Assembly (NCBI GenBank): GCA_937907425.1
Contig: CALCIE010000087.1
Coordinates: 1 to 64,000, forward strand
Reading direction: 5' to 3'
Source: ZC4RG42 sp003242425
GTDB taxonomy: Bacteria > Pseudomonadota > Gammaproteobacteria > Burkholderiales > SG8-39
DNA length: 64,000 nucleotides
Numbering within the stretch: the stretch's first letter is position 1; each line of letters opens with the position of its first letter. The notes below the pieces were generated by a model. That model was not told the DNA's origin. It made no database searches and worked only from the letters and a program-made list of their open reading frames with translations. Positions 41,406-50,697 of this stretch are shown in pieces. A program made the position numbers and the translations under genes.

Positions 41406-41765
41406 ATGTTGAAGCTCAAACGCATCTACGATGCGCCGAGCGACGAGGACGGTTTTCGCGTGCTCGTCGACCGGCTCTGGCCGCGCGGGCTGAGCAAGGA
41501 AGAAGTCCGCGTGAACTTGTGGCTCAAGGAAGTCGCGCCGAGCGACGCGTTGCGCAAATGGTTCGGGCACGAGCCTGAGAAATGGCCCGAGTTCGAACGC
41601 CGTTATCACGCCGAGCTCGCGCAACACGAAGAAGCGCTCGAAGCGCTGCGTCAGCGCCTGCGGCGCAGGCAGACCGTCACGCTGCTCTACGCCGCCAAGG
41701 ACGAGACCCGCAACAACGCCGTCGCCCTGGCGAGCTATCTGCGCGCGCATCCGCGCCGGAATTAG
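41406..41765 (+). CDS. DUF488 family protein
   Basis: The 119-residue protein is a typical DUF488 member: KRIYDAPSDEDGFRVLVDRLWPRGLSKEE, WLKEVAPSDALRKWFGHEPEKWPEFERRYHAEL and TLLYAAKDETRNNAVALASYL. The conserved RLWPRG and FGHEP sites suggest nucleic-acid or anion binding. The biochemical role is unknown. A GAGGGCGGTG ribosome site precedes ATG 41406. The coiled-coil gene follows 83 bases later. Confidence 0.92.
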   Translation: MLKLKRIYDAPSDEDGFRVLVDRLWPRGLSKEEVRVNLWLKEVAPSDALRKWFGHEPEKWPEFERRYHAELAQHEEALEALRQRLRRRQTVTLLYAAKDETRNNAVALASYLRAHPRRN

Positions 41766-41848
41766 GCGCGAACTTCCGGCGCTATTTCCGTCTTTGCCGT
41801 GCCCGAGTCCCCGGAATAATCCCCGGCATCGTCGCCAGGGAGTATCGA

Positions 41849-43843
41849 GTGGGCTGTCCCGACATCGCCGAGCAAAGCATCGACCGGTCGACCGGAAAGG
41901 ACACGGACGCGGACCAGCGTCCCACCCTGGCCGCCATCAAAGCCGCCATCGAACGTGCCGAGCAGGAACAGGCGGCGCGCGCCCGGGCCTTGCACGCCCA
42001 AACCGTCGCGCGCGCACGGCCCGAGCCTGAGGCGGTACTCGACAAGGCGCCGCTCGCGCAGGCCGCGGCCCGGCAGCGCCTTGATCACTACAGCACCACC
42101 ATCGCCGCTTCCGCGCCGGACACCACCGCTTCGCACGCGCCTGCGCCGGAAGCTGCGCCGCCAGTTGAAGAAGACGCCCGTCTCCAGGCCGAGCTGAAAG
42201 CCCAGCAAGAGGCCGAGGCGCGCGCCGCGGCCGAAGCCGCCGCCACGCGCGCGGCCCTGGAACGAGCCGCCGCGGAAGAAGCGGCCAAGGCAGCGGCCGC
42301 CTCCCGTCTGGCAGCCGAGACGCTGGCCAAACAGATGGCCCTCGCCCGCGCCCAGGCCGAAGCCGAAGCCGAAGCCGAAGCGAAGGCGCGGGCCAAGACC
42401 GAAGCCGAAGCCTTCGAAACCCTGAAACGCACCGCTGCCCGCGAAGCGGCCCTGCGCGCGGCCCAGGAAGCGCGGCTGCGCGAGGCCGCCGAATTGGAGC
42501 GCCTGGCCGAAGCGCGCCTGGCCGCCGAAGCCCAGGCTGCGGAACAGGCGCGCGCCCGGGCACAGGCCGAAGCGCAGGCCAAGGCCGAAGCCGAAGCGCG
42601 CCTCGCGGCCGAACGCGCCGCCGAAGAAGCGGCGCAGGCCCGTGCCAGGGCCGAAGCGGAATTGCAGGCCGCCGCGGCCGCACGCCTCGAAGCGGAGCGC
42701 GCGGCGGTCGAGGAAGCGCAGCGGCGCGCCGAGCAGGAACGCGCCGCGGCGGAAGCCGCGCAAGCGCGCGCCGCCGAGGAAGCCAAAGCCGCGGCCGCCG
42801 CCGAAATGCGCGCCCAGGCGGAGCAACAGGCCCAGGAAAAAACCGCGCAGCGCGCCAGCGCCGAAGCCGTAGCCATGGTGGAAGCGCAGATGCGCGCCCA
42901 GGCGGACGAAGCCGCCATCCGCGCAGCCGAGGAACGCGCCGAAGCGGAACGCGCCGCGCGTCTGGCGGCCGAAGCCCGCCAGAAGGCGGAAGAGGAAGCG
43001 GCCGCCAATGCCCGCGCCCGTGCCGCCGCCGACGAGCAGGCGGCGGAGGACGCGCGCGCCCGCGCCGCGGCGGATGCCGAAGCCCTCGCCGCCGCCGAGG
43101 CGCGCGCGCAGGCCGAGCGCGAGCTGCGGCGCATCGCCGAAGCCAAGCTGGAGCAGGAGCGCCGGCTGGCGGCCGAATGCGCCAAGCGCGTGCAGGCCGA
43201 AAACCAAGCGCTGGAAACTCTGCAGGCGCGCGAGCGCGCCGAAGCCGAGGCCCGGCGCGCCGCACAGGCGCGCATCGAAGCGGAACAGCGCCTGCACGCC
43301 GCGGCCGAGGCCGCCGCGTTCGCCGAGCGCGAAGCGGCCCAGTCGGCCGAAGCCAAGACCGCCGCGATCGTGGCGGCCATGGCGGCCCGCAAGCGTCTGC
43401 TGGAAGCCAACCGCCGGCTGGCGGAAGCCGCCGCCGCACGCGCGGCGAGCGCCGAACGGGCGGCCGCGCTCGCCCTGGAACGCGCTGAAGCAGAGCGGCA
43501 GGCGCAGGCGGCGCTGCAGGCGCGCGCCGAAGCCGACGCCCGGGCACGCGATGCCGCGCAGGCGCGCGTGCATGCGGAGCGCGAGGCCGCTCAGGCGGCG
43601 CGCCTGGCTGCGGACACGGATCAGGCGGCCGCCGAAGCGGCCCGGCGCAAGACCCGCGCGCTCATGGAGGCCATCGCCGCGCGGCGCGCGCGGGTGGAAG
43701 AGGATCTGCGTGTGGCGCGTGCCGCCGAAATGCGCAGCCGCGCGGAACGCCTCGCCGCCGCGGCTGCCGCGCAACGCGCCCGGCGGCTCGGCGAGGAAAC
43801 GCGCGCCCTGCTCGACGGCGCGCGCCGCGCCCTGGCGCACTGA
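41849..43843 (+). CDS. Alanine-rich coiled-coil protein
   Basis: The 664-residue protein is low complexity, dominated by Ala, Glu, Arg and Gln in repeats such as AEARAAAEAAATRAALERAAAEEAAK. After about 55 polar residues (MGCPDIAEQSIDRSTGKDTDADQRP) and a Pro-rich hinge near 80-100 it is a nearly unbroken helix of about 560 residues. No signal peptide or membrane helix is visible. GTG 41849 follows AGGGAG at good spacing; no ATG suits the region. Such proteins resemble TolA's central region or scaffold proteins, but no functional domain is seen. The gene starts 83 bases after DUF488 and is convergent to the GST gene. Confidence 0.8.
   Translation: MGCPDIAEQSIDRSTGKDTDADQRPTLAAIKAAIERAEQEQAARARALHAQTVARARPEPEAVLDKAPLAQAAARQRLDHYSTTIAASAPDTTASHAPAPEAAPPVEEDARLQAELKAQQEAEARAAAEAAATRAALERAAAEEAAKAAAASRLAAETLAKQMALARAQAEAEAEAEAKARAKTEAEAFETLKRTAAREAALRAAQEARLREAAELERLAEARLAAEAQAAEQARARAQAEAQAKAEAEARLAAERAAEEAAQARARAEAELQAAAAARLEAERAAVEEAQRRAEQERAAAEAAQARAAEEAKAAAAAEMRAQAEQQAQEKTAQRASAEAVAMVEAQMRAQADEAAIRAAEERAEAERAARLAAEARQKAEEEAAANARARAAADEQAAEDARARAAADAEALAAAEARAQAERELRRIAEAKLEQERRLAAECAKRVQAENQALETLQARERAEAEARRAAQARIEAEQRLHAAAEAAAFAEREAAQSAEAKTAAIVAAMAARKRLLEANRRLAEAAAARAASAERAAALALERAEAERQAQAALQARAEADARARDAAQARVHAEREAAQAARLAADTDQAAAEAARRKTRALMEAIAARRARVEEDLRVARAAEMRSRAERLAAAAAAQRARRLGEETRALLDGARRALAH
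42356..42379 (+). repeat. GCCGAA hexanucleotide repeat in the coiled-coil gene
   Basis: Four exact tandem copies of GCCGAA encode four Ala-Glu dipeptides (AEAEAEAE) within the helix. Similar but imperfect copies recur through the gene, so the locus is prone to slippage in multiples of six bases, which would keep the reading frame. Confidence 0.8.
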
Positions 43844-43901
43844 TCCGGCATACGACGCCTCACTTCAACGGCCAACGCTCAGCCCGCACCCGGCCGCGAA
43901 T

Positions 43902-44540
43902 TCACTTCGCCTGCGCGGCTTTGCGGTCGGCGTTGGTACGCGCGATGGCGGGCCGCTCGTTGAGCATCTTCAAATAAGGCTTGATCCTGTCGGCGAAGGG
44001 CTCCAGGACATCCTTGCCGTAGATCTTCGCGGTGGCGATGCTCACCACCGGCAGATGCACCGCCGCCGTGATGTCGGCGTAGGTGAAGGTGTTGCCGGCG
44101 ATATAGGGCGAGAACCTGGCCAGACGTTCGAAGGCCTGCACGCCGCGGCGCAGCTCCCGTTCCACCTCCTGTTTGGTCTCGTCCGAGACCTTGCCGCCGA
44201 AGAAGGCTTCCGCATAGAGACGCCGCGCGGGCAGTTCCAGATACAGATCCATCACCGTCGCCAGCTCGCGCACCCGCGCCCGCGCCACCAGCGGCTCGGG
44301 CAGCAGCGGCGTGATGGGATAGCATTCCTCGAGGTACTCGAAGATCGCACCCGACTCGCAGAGAATTTCGCCGTTCTCCAGTTCGAGAAAAGGAATCTTG
44401 CGCGCCGGCGAGAGGGTCTTCACCACTTCGTCCTTGCCCGGCACTGCCAGCACTTCCTCGAACGGCACGTTTTTTTCAAGCAGGACGATCTTGACGCGGT
44501 TGTAATAATTCGACAGCGGAAACCCGTACAACTTAAGCAT
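43902..44540 (-). CDS. Glutathione S-transferase family protein
   Basis: The 212-residue protein has the thioredoxin-like domain MLKLYGFPLSNYYNRVKIVLLEKNVPFEE, with the glutathione-binding KIPFLELENGEILCESGAIFEYLEE (cis-Pro and E-S motif), and a helical C-terminal domain ending YLKMLNERPAIARTNADRK. It probably conjugates or reduces electrophiles in the cytoplasm. The active-site residue could be Ser or Tyr near residue 10. ATG 44540 is preceded by AGGAG; a longer frame to 44654 overlaps the divergent gene. No detoxification partner genes are adjacent. Confidence 0.92.
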   Translation of the reverse strand: MLKLYGFPLSNYYNRVKIVLLEKNVPFEEVLAVPGKDEVVKTLSPARKIPFLELENGEILCESGAIFEYLEECYPITPLLPEPLVARARVRELATVMDLYLELPARRLYAEAFFGGKVSDETKQEVERELRRGVQAFERLARFSPYIAGNTFTYADITAAVHLPVVSIATAKIYGKDVLEPFADRIKPYLKMLNERPAIARTNADRKAAQAK

Positions 44541-44635
44541 CGCTTTGCTCCTGGACGAGGCGTTCTCGAAAGCGCATTCTCTTATGCGGCGCGAGGAATG
44601 CCAAATAAAGCGCGCTTCGTTCGCACTACACCACC

Positions 44636-45019
44636 ATGTCCAGCCGTTACGCACCGTTGTTCAACGTCGAAGCCGTGGCCGAGGAGCGCATCCAGGAGGC
44701 GATCCGGCGCGGCGACTTCGACAACCTGCCCGGCGCCGGCCGCCCGCTGGAGCTGGACGAGGACCTGCTGGTCCCGGCCGAAGTGCGCGTCGCCTACCGC
44801 ATCCTCAAGAACGCCGGTTGCGTGCCGCCCGAAGTGACGCAGCGGCGCGAAATCGCGGAGCTGGAAGCCAGCCTGCCGAAGCTGGAACCGCGCGAGCGCG
44901 TGCGCGCCTTGCAGAAGCTGCAGCTCCTGCGTACCCGCCTCGGCGCCCAGCGCAGCCGCTCGCTCAGCCTCAACCGCTACTACGAACGCAAGATCATCGA
45001 AAAGCTCGGCGGCGGCTGA
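44636..45019 (+). CDS. DUF1992 (DnaJ-C28-like) domain protein
   Basis: The 127-residue protein matches DUF1992: AEERIQEAIRRGDFDNLPGAGRPLELDEDLLVPAEVRVAYRILKNAGCVPPEV, followed by a basic helix LGAQRSRSLSLNRYYERKIIEKL. The N-L-P-G-x-G-R/K-P motif is strictly kept. The family is shared by bacterial small proteins and human DNAJC28, yet no biochemical role is fixed. There is no J domain. It is divergent from the GST gene across 95 bases and lies 64 bases before nnrU. Confidence 0.92.
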   Translation: MSSRYAPLFNVEAVAEERIQEAIRRGDFDNLPGAGRPLELDEDLLVPAEVRVAYRILKNAGCVPPEVTQRREIAELEASLPKLEPRERVRALQKLQLLRTRLGAQRSRSLSLNRYYERKIIEKLGGG

Positions 45020-45083
45020 GCGGCTCGCCCGCACGGCGCGCCGCTGCTAAAGTGGCAACGCTGGATTCCCATCGGAGCATGCG

Positions 45084-45743
45084 ATGGCGCCCCTTCTCCT
45101 CGCCGCACTGGGCTGGATCGGGTTGCACCTGCTGGTCGCGGGACCATTGCGGCCCGGTCTGGTCGACCGTCTGGGCGAATGGCGTTTCCGTCAGATGTTC
45201 GCGGTCGCCAGCGCCCTGCTGCTCCTTGCGCTGATCCTCAGCTATCGCGCGGCGCCTTTCGTTCCGATCTGGTCGCCGCCGCAATGGGCTTACGTCTGGG
45301 CGCATCTCTGCATGGTGCCGGCCTTCGTACTGCTGGCGCTTTCGCTCACCGACAGCCCCACGGGCGTGCTCGCGGGTTCGCGCGCTTTCGAGCCGCGCGG
45401 CGTCTTTCGCATCACGCGCCATCCGATGTTGAACGCGTTCGCGCTCTGGGCTCTCGCGCACATCCCGGCCAACGGCGACGCCGCCACGCTCGTGCTGGCC
45501 GGCGCCATCCTGCTCACCGCCCTCAACGGCATGGCCTCCATCGACCGCAAACGCGCCGCGGCGATCGGCGAAGCCTGGACGGTTTTCGCCGCGCAGACCT
45601 CGCGTCTGCCCTTCGTCGCCATCGCCCAGGGCCGCAACCGGCTGGCGCTCGGCGAAATCAGCTGGGGACGTGTCGTGCTCGGCCTGGTGTTCTATCTCGC
45701 CGCCCTGGGTCTGCACGGCGTGGTGGGGCCGGCGCTGCTCTGA
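45084..45743 (+). CDS. nnrU: NnrU family membrane protein
   Basis: The 219-residue protein has about six membrane helices and the NnrU signature: LLAALGWIGLHLLVAGPLRPGLVDRLGE, AHLCMVPAFVLLALSLT and the histidine- and arginine-bearing RGVFRITRHPMLNAFALWALAHI. The region ITRHPM-NAF resembles isoprenylcysteine methyltransferase-like proteins. NnrU is linked to denitrification in some bacteria and to carotenoid isomerisation (Z-ISO-like) in plants, but no nir, nor or carotenoid gene is near. A CGGAG site precedes ATG 45084. Confidence 0.88.
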   Translation: MAPLLLAALGWIGLHLLVAGPLRPGLVDRLGEWRFRQMFAVASALLLLALILSYRAAPFVPIWSPPQWAYVWAHLCMVPAFVLLALSLTDSPTGVLAGSRAFEPRGVFRITRHPMLNAFALWALAHIPANGDAATLVLAGAILLTALNGMASIDRKRAAAIGEAWTVFAAQTSRLPFVAIAQGRNRLALGEISWGRVVLGLVFYLAALGLHGVVGPALL

Positions 45744-45793
45744 TGCAGGCACGAGCACTGCGAGCGTTCGGTATCTCCAACAAGGAAACGGCA

Positions 45794-46066
45794 ATGGCGA
45801 AGCGCCCGTTCGCGGCGACACTCGGTGCCGGGCTGCTGGCGTTCGCGTTGGCCATTGCCCGGGCCGACACCGAGGAGGACCCGCTGTTCGACCGGTTGGA
45901 CGCCGACATGGACGGCTTTCTCTCCCGCACCGAAGCGGCCAGGGACAAGGAACTGGCCCAGCGCTTCGAGCGTCTGGACCTCAACCGGGACGGCCGCCTC
46001 GACAAGCTCGAGTTCGAGGCGCAGAAGGAAGAGCGCAAACCCGCGCCGCAGCCCACGCCCGATTAG
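45794..46066 (+). CDS. Small exported EF-hand protein
   Basis: The 90-residue protein has a signal-like N-terminus (MAKRPFAATLGAGLLAFALAIARAD) and two EF-hand loops, DADMDGFLSRTE and DLNRDGRLDKLE, with the expected Asp/Asn ligands and the terminal Glu. It should bind calcium in the periplasm. The tail KEERKPAPQPTPD is proline-rich. ATG 45794 is preceded by AAGGA; ATG 45743 is a longer alternative. Its stop overlaps the stop of the convergent efflux outer-membrane gene by three bases. Confidence 0.82.
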   Translation: MAKRPFAATLGAGLLAFALAIARADTEEDPLFDRLDADMDGFLSRTEAARDKELAQRFERLDLNRDGRLDKLEFEAQKEERKPAPQPTPD

Positions 46067-47523
46067 TCGTTCGCGGCGAGCGGCGTCGCCGTCTGCCAGC
46101 CGCCGCCGAGGGCGCGCACCAGCGCGACCGTGGCGGTGTGGCGCTCGCCCTCGATCTGCACCGCGAGGCGTCTGATCGCCAGTTCGCTGCGCTGCGCATC
46201 GATGACTTCGAGATAATTCGCCGCGCCGGCGCGATAGCGCGCTTCGGCGATCTCCGTCGCGCGGCGCGCCGCTTCCAAGGCGTCGGCATTCGCGCGTGCC
46301 TGCGCACCGAGCAGGCGCAGGCCGATCAGCGCATCCTCCACTTCCGCGAAGGCAGCGAGCACCGTCTGCCGGTAGCGCCCCACCGCCTCGTCGTATTCAG
46401 CCCAGGCGCGGTCGAGATCGGCGCTCAGGCGTCCTCCGGTGAAGATCGGCGTATTCAGGATCGTGCCCGCGAGCGGACCGAGCAACCAGGTGCGGCTCGA
46501 CCATCGGAACAGGTCCGAGAGCGAACCCGATTCGTAACCGCCGCTTGCTGTGAGTTGCAGCACCGGGAAGAAGGCCGCGCGCGCCACGCCGATGCGGGCG
46601 TTGGCCGCCGCAAGCGCACGCTCGGCCGCCGCCACGTCGGGCCGGCGTTCCAGAAGCTGCGAAGGCAACCCCGCCGGAATGCGCGGCACCCGCTGCGGCA
46701 GCGGTCGGGGCGCGATCGAGAAAGCGGCCGGCGCTTCGCCGACGAGCACCGCGAGCGCGTGCTCCACTTCGCCGCGACGGCGCTCGAGCGCGATCTCTTC
46801 GCCGCGCGTCGTTTCCAGCTCGGTGGTCGCACGCGCGACGTCGAGCTCGCTGGTGACGCCCGCGTCATAGCGCTGCCGGGTAAGCTCGACGTTCTGCTCG
46901 CGCAGGCGCACGGTATCGCGCAACAGCGCCAGTTCGGCGTCGATGGCGCGCAATTCCCAGTAACGCGCCGCCACGTCCGCCTGCAGGGCGAGCAGGACCG
47001 AGCGGTAGATCGCCTCGGCGCTCTCCGCCTCGTGGCGCGCCGCACGCACGCCGTCGCCGATGCGGCCGAACAAGTCGATTTCGTAACTGGCGAAGGCTTC
47101 GGCGCGCCACACGGTGCGCGGCGAAGTATCGGTGCCATCGGGCGCGCCGAGCGCAGCCGCCGAAGGCCGCTGGCGCGAGGGGCCGAAGCCCGCGCCTGCC
47201 TGCGGCAGTTGATCGGCACGCGCCACGCCGACGATGGCGCGCGCCTGTTCGAGTCGCGCAGCGGCGACTTGCAAGACCGGATTCGCCGCACGCGCCCGCG
47301 CCTGCAAAGCATCCAGCGTCTGGTCGGAGAAGATGCGCCACCACTCGCCGCGCGGCAGATGCTCGGCCGGCGTCGCCTCCTTCCACATGCCGCGCTCCGA
47401 CTCGGGCAGTTCCGCCGCTTCCTTGAAGCGCGCGGGGAAGTCCGTCTGCGGCGTTTCGTAACGCGGCGCGAGCGAGCAGCCGGCGAGCAGCGCGACGAGA
47501 ATCAGGGCCGCTTTTGCCTTCAT
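46063..47523 (-). CDS. RND efflux outer-membrane lipoprotein (OprM/OpcM type)
   Basis: The 486-residue protein is a NodT/OprM-family channel. Its N-terminus is a lipoprotein signal (ALILVALLAGCSLAPRYETP, lipidated Cys15), followed by the two OEP repeats: WWRIFSDQTLDALQARARAANPVLQVAAARLEQARA, RQRYDAGVTSELDVARATTELETTR, LERRPDVAAAERALAAANARIGVARAAFFPVLQLTASGGY and ARYRAGAANYLEVIDAQRSEL. It forms a trimeric outer-membrane exit duct. ATG 47523 overlaps the RND pump stop as ATGA. It corresponds to OpcM/OprC of the Burkholderia ceo/bpe operon. Confidence 0.94.
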   Translation of the reverse strand: MKAKAALILVALLAGCSLAPRYETPQTDFPARFKEAAELPESERGMWKEATPAEHLPRGEWWRIFSDQTLDALQARARAANPVLQVAAARLEQARAIVGVARADQLPQAGAGFGPSRQRPSAAALGAPDGTDTSPRTVWRAEAFASYEIDLFGRIGDGVRAARHEAESAEAIYRSVLLALQADVAARYWELRAIDAELALLRDTVRLREQNVELTRQRYDAGVTSELDVARATTELETTRGEEIALERRRGEVEHALAVLVGEAPAAFSIAPRPLPQRVPRIPAGLPSQLLERRPDVAAAERALAAANARIGVARAAFFPVLQLTASGGYESGSLSDLFRWSSRTWLLGPLAGTILNTPIFTGGRLSADLDRAWAEYDEAVGRYRQTVLAAFAEVEDALIGLRLLGAQARANADALEAARRATEIAEARYRAGAANYLEVIDAQRSELAIRRLAVQIEGERHTATVALVRALGGGWQTATPLAAND

Positions 47524-50500
47524 ACGCCCTCCCGCGATACGGCCTGCGCCGTCGGGACGCGCAGCGAACGACGGCCGAGGCTGCGCAACAGCACGTAGAA
47601 CACCGGCGTGAGGAAGAGGCCGAACAGCGTCACGCCCAGCATGCCGGAGAACACCGCGATGCCGATGGCGGTGCGCATCTCCGCACCGGCGCCGGTGGAC
47701 AGCGCGAGCGGCACCACGCCCATGATGAAGGCGATCGAAGTCATGAGGATGGGACGCAGCCGCAGCCTGCAGGCTTCGAGCGCCGCCTGCACCACGCCGT
47801 GGCCGCGCTGCTCCAGCTCGCGCGCGAATTCGACGATCAGGATGGCGTTCTTGCACGCCAGGCCCATCAGCACGAAGAACGCCACCTGGGTGAAGATGTT
47901 GTTGTCGCCGCCGGTGAGCCACACGCCGGTGATGGCGCAAAGCAGGCACATGGGCACGATGAGGATCACCGCGATCGGCAGCGTGAAGCTCTCGTACTGG
48001 GCCGCGAGCACGAGGAAGACCAGCAGTACGCACAGCGGAAACACGAAGACCGCTGTGTTGCCGGCGAGAATCTCCTGGTAGGTGAGATCCGTCCATTCGT
48101 AGGTGATGCCGCGCGGCAGCGCTTCCTCGGCGATGCGCTCGATCGCCGCCTGCGCCTGCCCGGAGCTGTAGCCCGGCGCCGCCGCGCCGTTGAGATCGGC
48201 GGTGGGGAAGGCGTTGTAGCGCATCGCGCGATCCGGACCGTAGCTCTGTTCGACGCGCATCAGGGCGCCGAGCGGCACCATCTCGCCCGCGGCGTTGCGG
48301 GTCTTCAGCAACGCGATGTCCTCGGCATGCGAACGGAACGGGGCGTCGGCCTGCACCACCACGCGGTAGGTGCGGCCGAAGCGGGTGAAGTCGTTGACGT
48401 AGAGCGAGCCCAGGTAGATCTGCATGGTGTCGAAGATGTCCGGCAGCGAAACGCCCATGCGCTTGGCCTTCGTGCGGTCCACGTCGGCGTAGAGCTGCGG
48501 CACGTTGATCTGGTAGCTGGAGAACACGCCCGCGAGCTCGGGCGCCTGCTGGGCGCGCGTGATCATGGCCTGCACCGCTTCGTAGAGCGCCTCGTCGCCC
48601 AGCGAGGCGCGGTCCTCGATCTGCATCCTGAAGCCGCCGATGGTGCCCAGCCCCTCCACCGCGGGCGGCGGGAAGATGGCAATGAAGGCGTCCTGGATTT
48701 CGAACAGCCGCCGGTTGACGTCCATCGCGATCGCGCCGGCCGAAAGTTCGGGCGACTTGCGTTCGGAGAAGTCGTCGAGCGTGAAGAACACGATGCCGGC
48801 GTTGGGCGCGTTGGTGAAGCCGTTGATCGACAAGCCGGGGAAACCCACGGCGTGCTTGATGCCCGGCGTCTGCATGGCGATGTCCGACATGCGCCGGATG
48901 ACGGCCTCGGTACGGTCGAGCGAGGCGCCGTCGGGCAGTTGCGCGAAGCCGACCAGATATTCCTTGTCCTGCTGCGGCACGAAGCCGCCGGGCACGAGCT
49001 GGAACATCATCCAGGTCGCGCCGATGAGCGCGAGATAGACGCCCATCGCGGCCGCCTTGCGGCTCAGCACGCGCCCCACCACGCTCTGATACCGCCCGGC
49101 CGAGCGGGCGAAGAAGCGGTTGAAGCGCCGGAAGAACCAGCCGAAGCTCGAGTCCATGAAATGCGTGAAGCGATCCTTCGGCGCATCGTGCGGCTTGAGC
49201 AGGATGGCCGCGAGCGCGGGCGAGAGCGTCAGCGAGTTGAAGGCGGAAATGATGGTGGAAATGGCGATGGTCAGCGCGAACTGCTTGTAGAACTGTCCGG
49301 TCAGGCCGCTGATGAAGGCGATGGGCACGAACACCGCGCACAGCGTCAGCGCGATGGCGATGATGGGTCCGCTCACCTCCTTCATGGCGATGTGGGTGGC
49401 GGTCTTCGGGTCGTGGCCGAGCTCGATGTTGCGTTCGACGTTCTCCACCACCACGATCGCGTCGTCCACGACGATGCCGATGGCGAGCACCAGCCCGAAT
49501 AGCGTCAGCGTATTGACAGAGAAACCGAACAGCAGCAGAAGCGCGAAGGTGCCGACGATCGAAACCGGGACCGCGGCGAGCGGAATGATGGATGCGCGCC
49601 AGGTCTGCAGGAACACGATGACCACCAGCACTACCAGCGCGACCGCTTCGAGCAGCGTCCGGATCACGGCTTCGATCGACTTCTGCACGAAGCGCGTGGG
49701 GTCGTAGACGATGTCGTAGTCCACGCCTTCCGGAAAATCCTCCTTCAGCCGCGCCATGGTCTCGCGCACCTGATTGGAGAGCGCGATGGCGTTCGATCCG
49801 GGCGCCTGGAACACGCCGATGGCGACCGCGGGCTTGTTGTTGAGCAGGCTGCGCAGCGCGTATTCGCCCGCGCCCAGCTCGATGCGCGCGATGTCGCGCA
49901 ACCGCGTGATGCGCCCGTCCGGCGAAGTGGCGACGATGATCTCGCCGAACTCCTCCTCGGTGGTCAGGCGGCCGCGCGCGTTGATGGAAAACTGGAACTC
50001 CGCGCCGTCGGCCGGCGGCGCGCCCACCACGCCCGCCGCCACCTGCAGGTTCTGTTCGCGGACGGCGTTGGCCACGTCGCTCGCGGTGAGATTGCGTGCC
50101 GCCACTTTCTGCGGATCGAGCCACACGCGCATGGCGTAGTCGCCGCCGCCGAACACCATGGTCTGTCCCATGCCGGGAATGCGCTGCAGCACGTCCTTGA
50201 CGTTCAGCACCGCGAAATTGCGCAGATAGAGCTCGTCGTAGCGCTCGTCGGGCGAGACGATGTGCACCACCATGATGAAGTTCGGCGAAGTCTTCTCGGT
50301 GGTCACGCCGATCTGCCGCACTTCCTCGGGCAGACGCGGCAATGCGCGCTGCACGCGGTTCTGGACCTGCGTCTCGGCGAGATCGACGTCGGTGCCGACC
50401 TTGAAGGTCACCGTCAGTGTCATCACGCCGTCGCTGGTGGCCTGCGAGGACATGTAGAGCATGTTCTCGACGCCGTTGATCTGCTCTTCCAGCGGCGCGG

Positions 50501-50696
50501 CCACGGTGTCGGCGATCACCTTCGGGTTGGCGCCCGGATAGACGGCGCGCACCACGACCGAAGGCGGCACCACGTCCGGGTATTCGCTCACCGGCAGTCT
50601 GAACAGTGCGAGCACGCCCAGAATGAAAATGAAGACCGACAGTACGCCGGCGAAAATCGGGCGGTCGATGAACACCCGCGAGAGATTGGGACTCAT
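47520..50696 (-). CDS. RND multidrug efflux permease (CeoB/BpeF/MexF type)
   Basis: The 1058-residue HAE1 transporter has 12 membrane helices with the two large periplasmic loops. The proton relay is seen in GIVVDDAIVVVENVERN with the paired aspartates, and SVFIFILGVLALFRLPVSEYPDVVPPSVVV, LPEEVRQIGVTTEKTS and GFSVNTLTLFGLVLAIG are typical of the MexF/BpeF/OqxB branch. It exports drugs and organic solvents using proton flow, with the adaptor and channel encoded on either side. The pump start lies one base after the adaptor stop. The full set of essential charged residues appears intact, including the lysine in the fourth helix region. Confidence 0.95.
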   Translation of the reverse strand: MSPNLSRVFIDRPIFAGVLSVFIFILGVLALFRLPVSEYPDVVPPSVVVRAVYPGANPKVIADTVAAPLEEQINGVENMLYMSSQATSDGVMTLTVTFKVGTDVDLAETQVQNRVQRALPRLPEEVRQIGVTTEKTSPNFIMVVHIVSPDERYDELYLRNFAVLNVKDVLQRIPGMGQTMVFGGGDYAMRVWLDPQKVAARNLTASDVANAVREQNLQVAAGVVGAPPADGAEFQFSINARGRLTTEEEFGEIIVATSPDGRITRLRDIARIELGAGEYALRSLLNNKPAVAIGVFQAPGSNAIALSNQVRETMARLKEDFPEGVDYDIVYDPTRFVQKSIEAVIRTLLEAVALVVLVVIVFLQTWRASIIPLAAVPVSIVGTFALLLLFGFSVNTLTLFGLVLAIGIVVDDAIVVVENVERNIELGHDPKTATHIAMKEVSGPIIAIALTLCAVFVPIAFISGLTGQFYKQFALTIAISTIISAFNSLTLSPALAAILLKPHDAPKDRFTHFMDSSFGWFFRRFNRFFARSAGRYQSVVGRVLSRKAAAMGVYLALIGATWMMFQLVPGGFVPQQDKEYLVGFAQLPDGASLDRTEAVIRRMSDIAMQTPGIKHAVGFPGLSINGFTNAPNAGIVFFTLDDFSERKSPELSAGAIAMDVNRRLFEIQDAFIAIFPPPAVEGLGTIGGFRMQIEDRASLGDEALYEAVQAMITRAQQAPELAGVFSSYQINVPQLYADVDRTKAKRMGVSLPDIFDTMQIYLGSLYVNDFTRFGRTYRVVVQADAPFRSHAEDIALLKTRNAAGEMVPLGALMRVEQSYGPDRAMRYNAFPTADLNGAAAPGYSSGQAQAAIERIAEEALPRGITYEWTDLTYQEILAGNTAVFVFPLCVLLVFLVLAAQYESFTLPIAVILIVPMCLLCAITGVWLTGGDNNIFTQVAFFVLMGLACKNAILIVEFARELEQRGHGVVQAALEACRLRLRPILMTSIAFIMGVVPLALSTGAGAEMRTAIGIAVFSGMLGVTLFGLFLTPVFYVLLRSLGRRSLRVPTAQAVSREGV

Positions 50697-50697
50697 A

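Noticed and set aside
42300..43800. Possible CRISPR-like array because of many similar short repeats
   Set aside because: The repeats are imperfect GCCGAA/GCGGCC codon patterns without regular spacers.
41762..43840. Gly/Arg/Phe-rich 692-residue frame antisense to the coiled-coil gene
   Set aside because: Repetitive codons leave several frames open. The plus frame has a ribosome site, a start and a regular helical pattern.
46063..50124. 1353-residue frame joining an antisense-like stretch to the efflux channel
   Set aside because: Upstream of 47523 it is a shadow of the RND pump gene in another frame; the lipoprotein signal at 47523 marks the real start.
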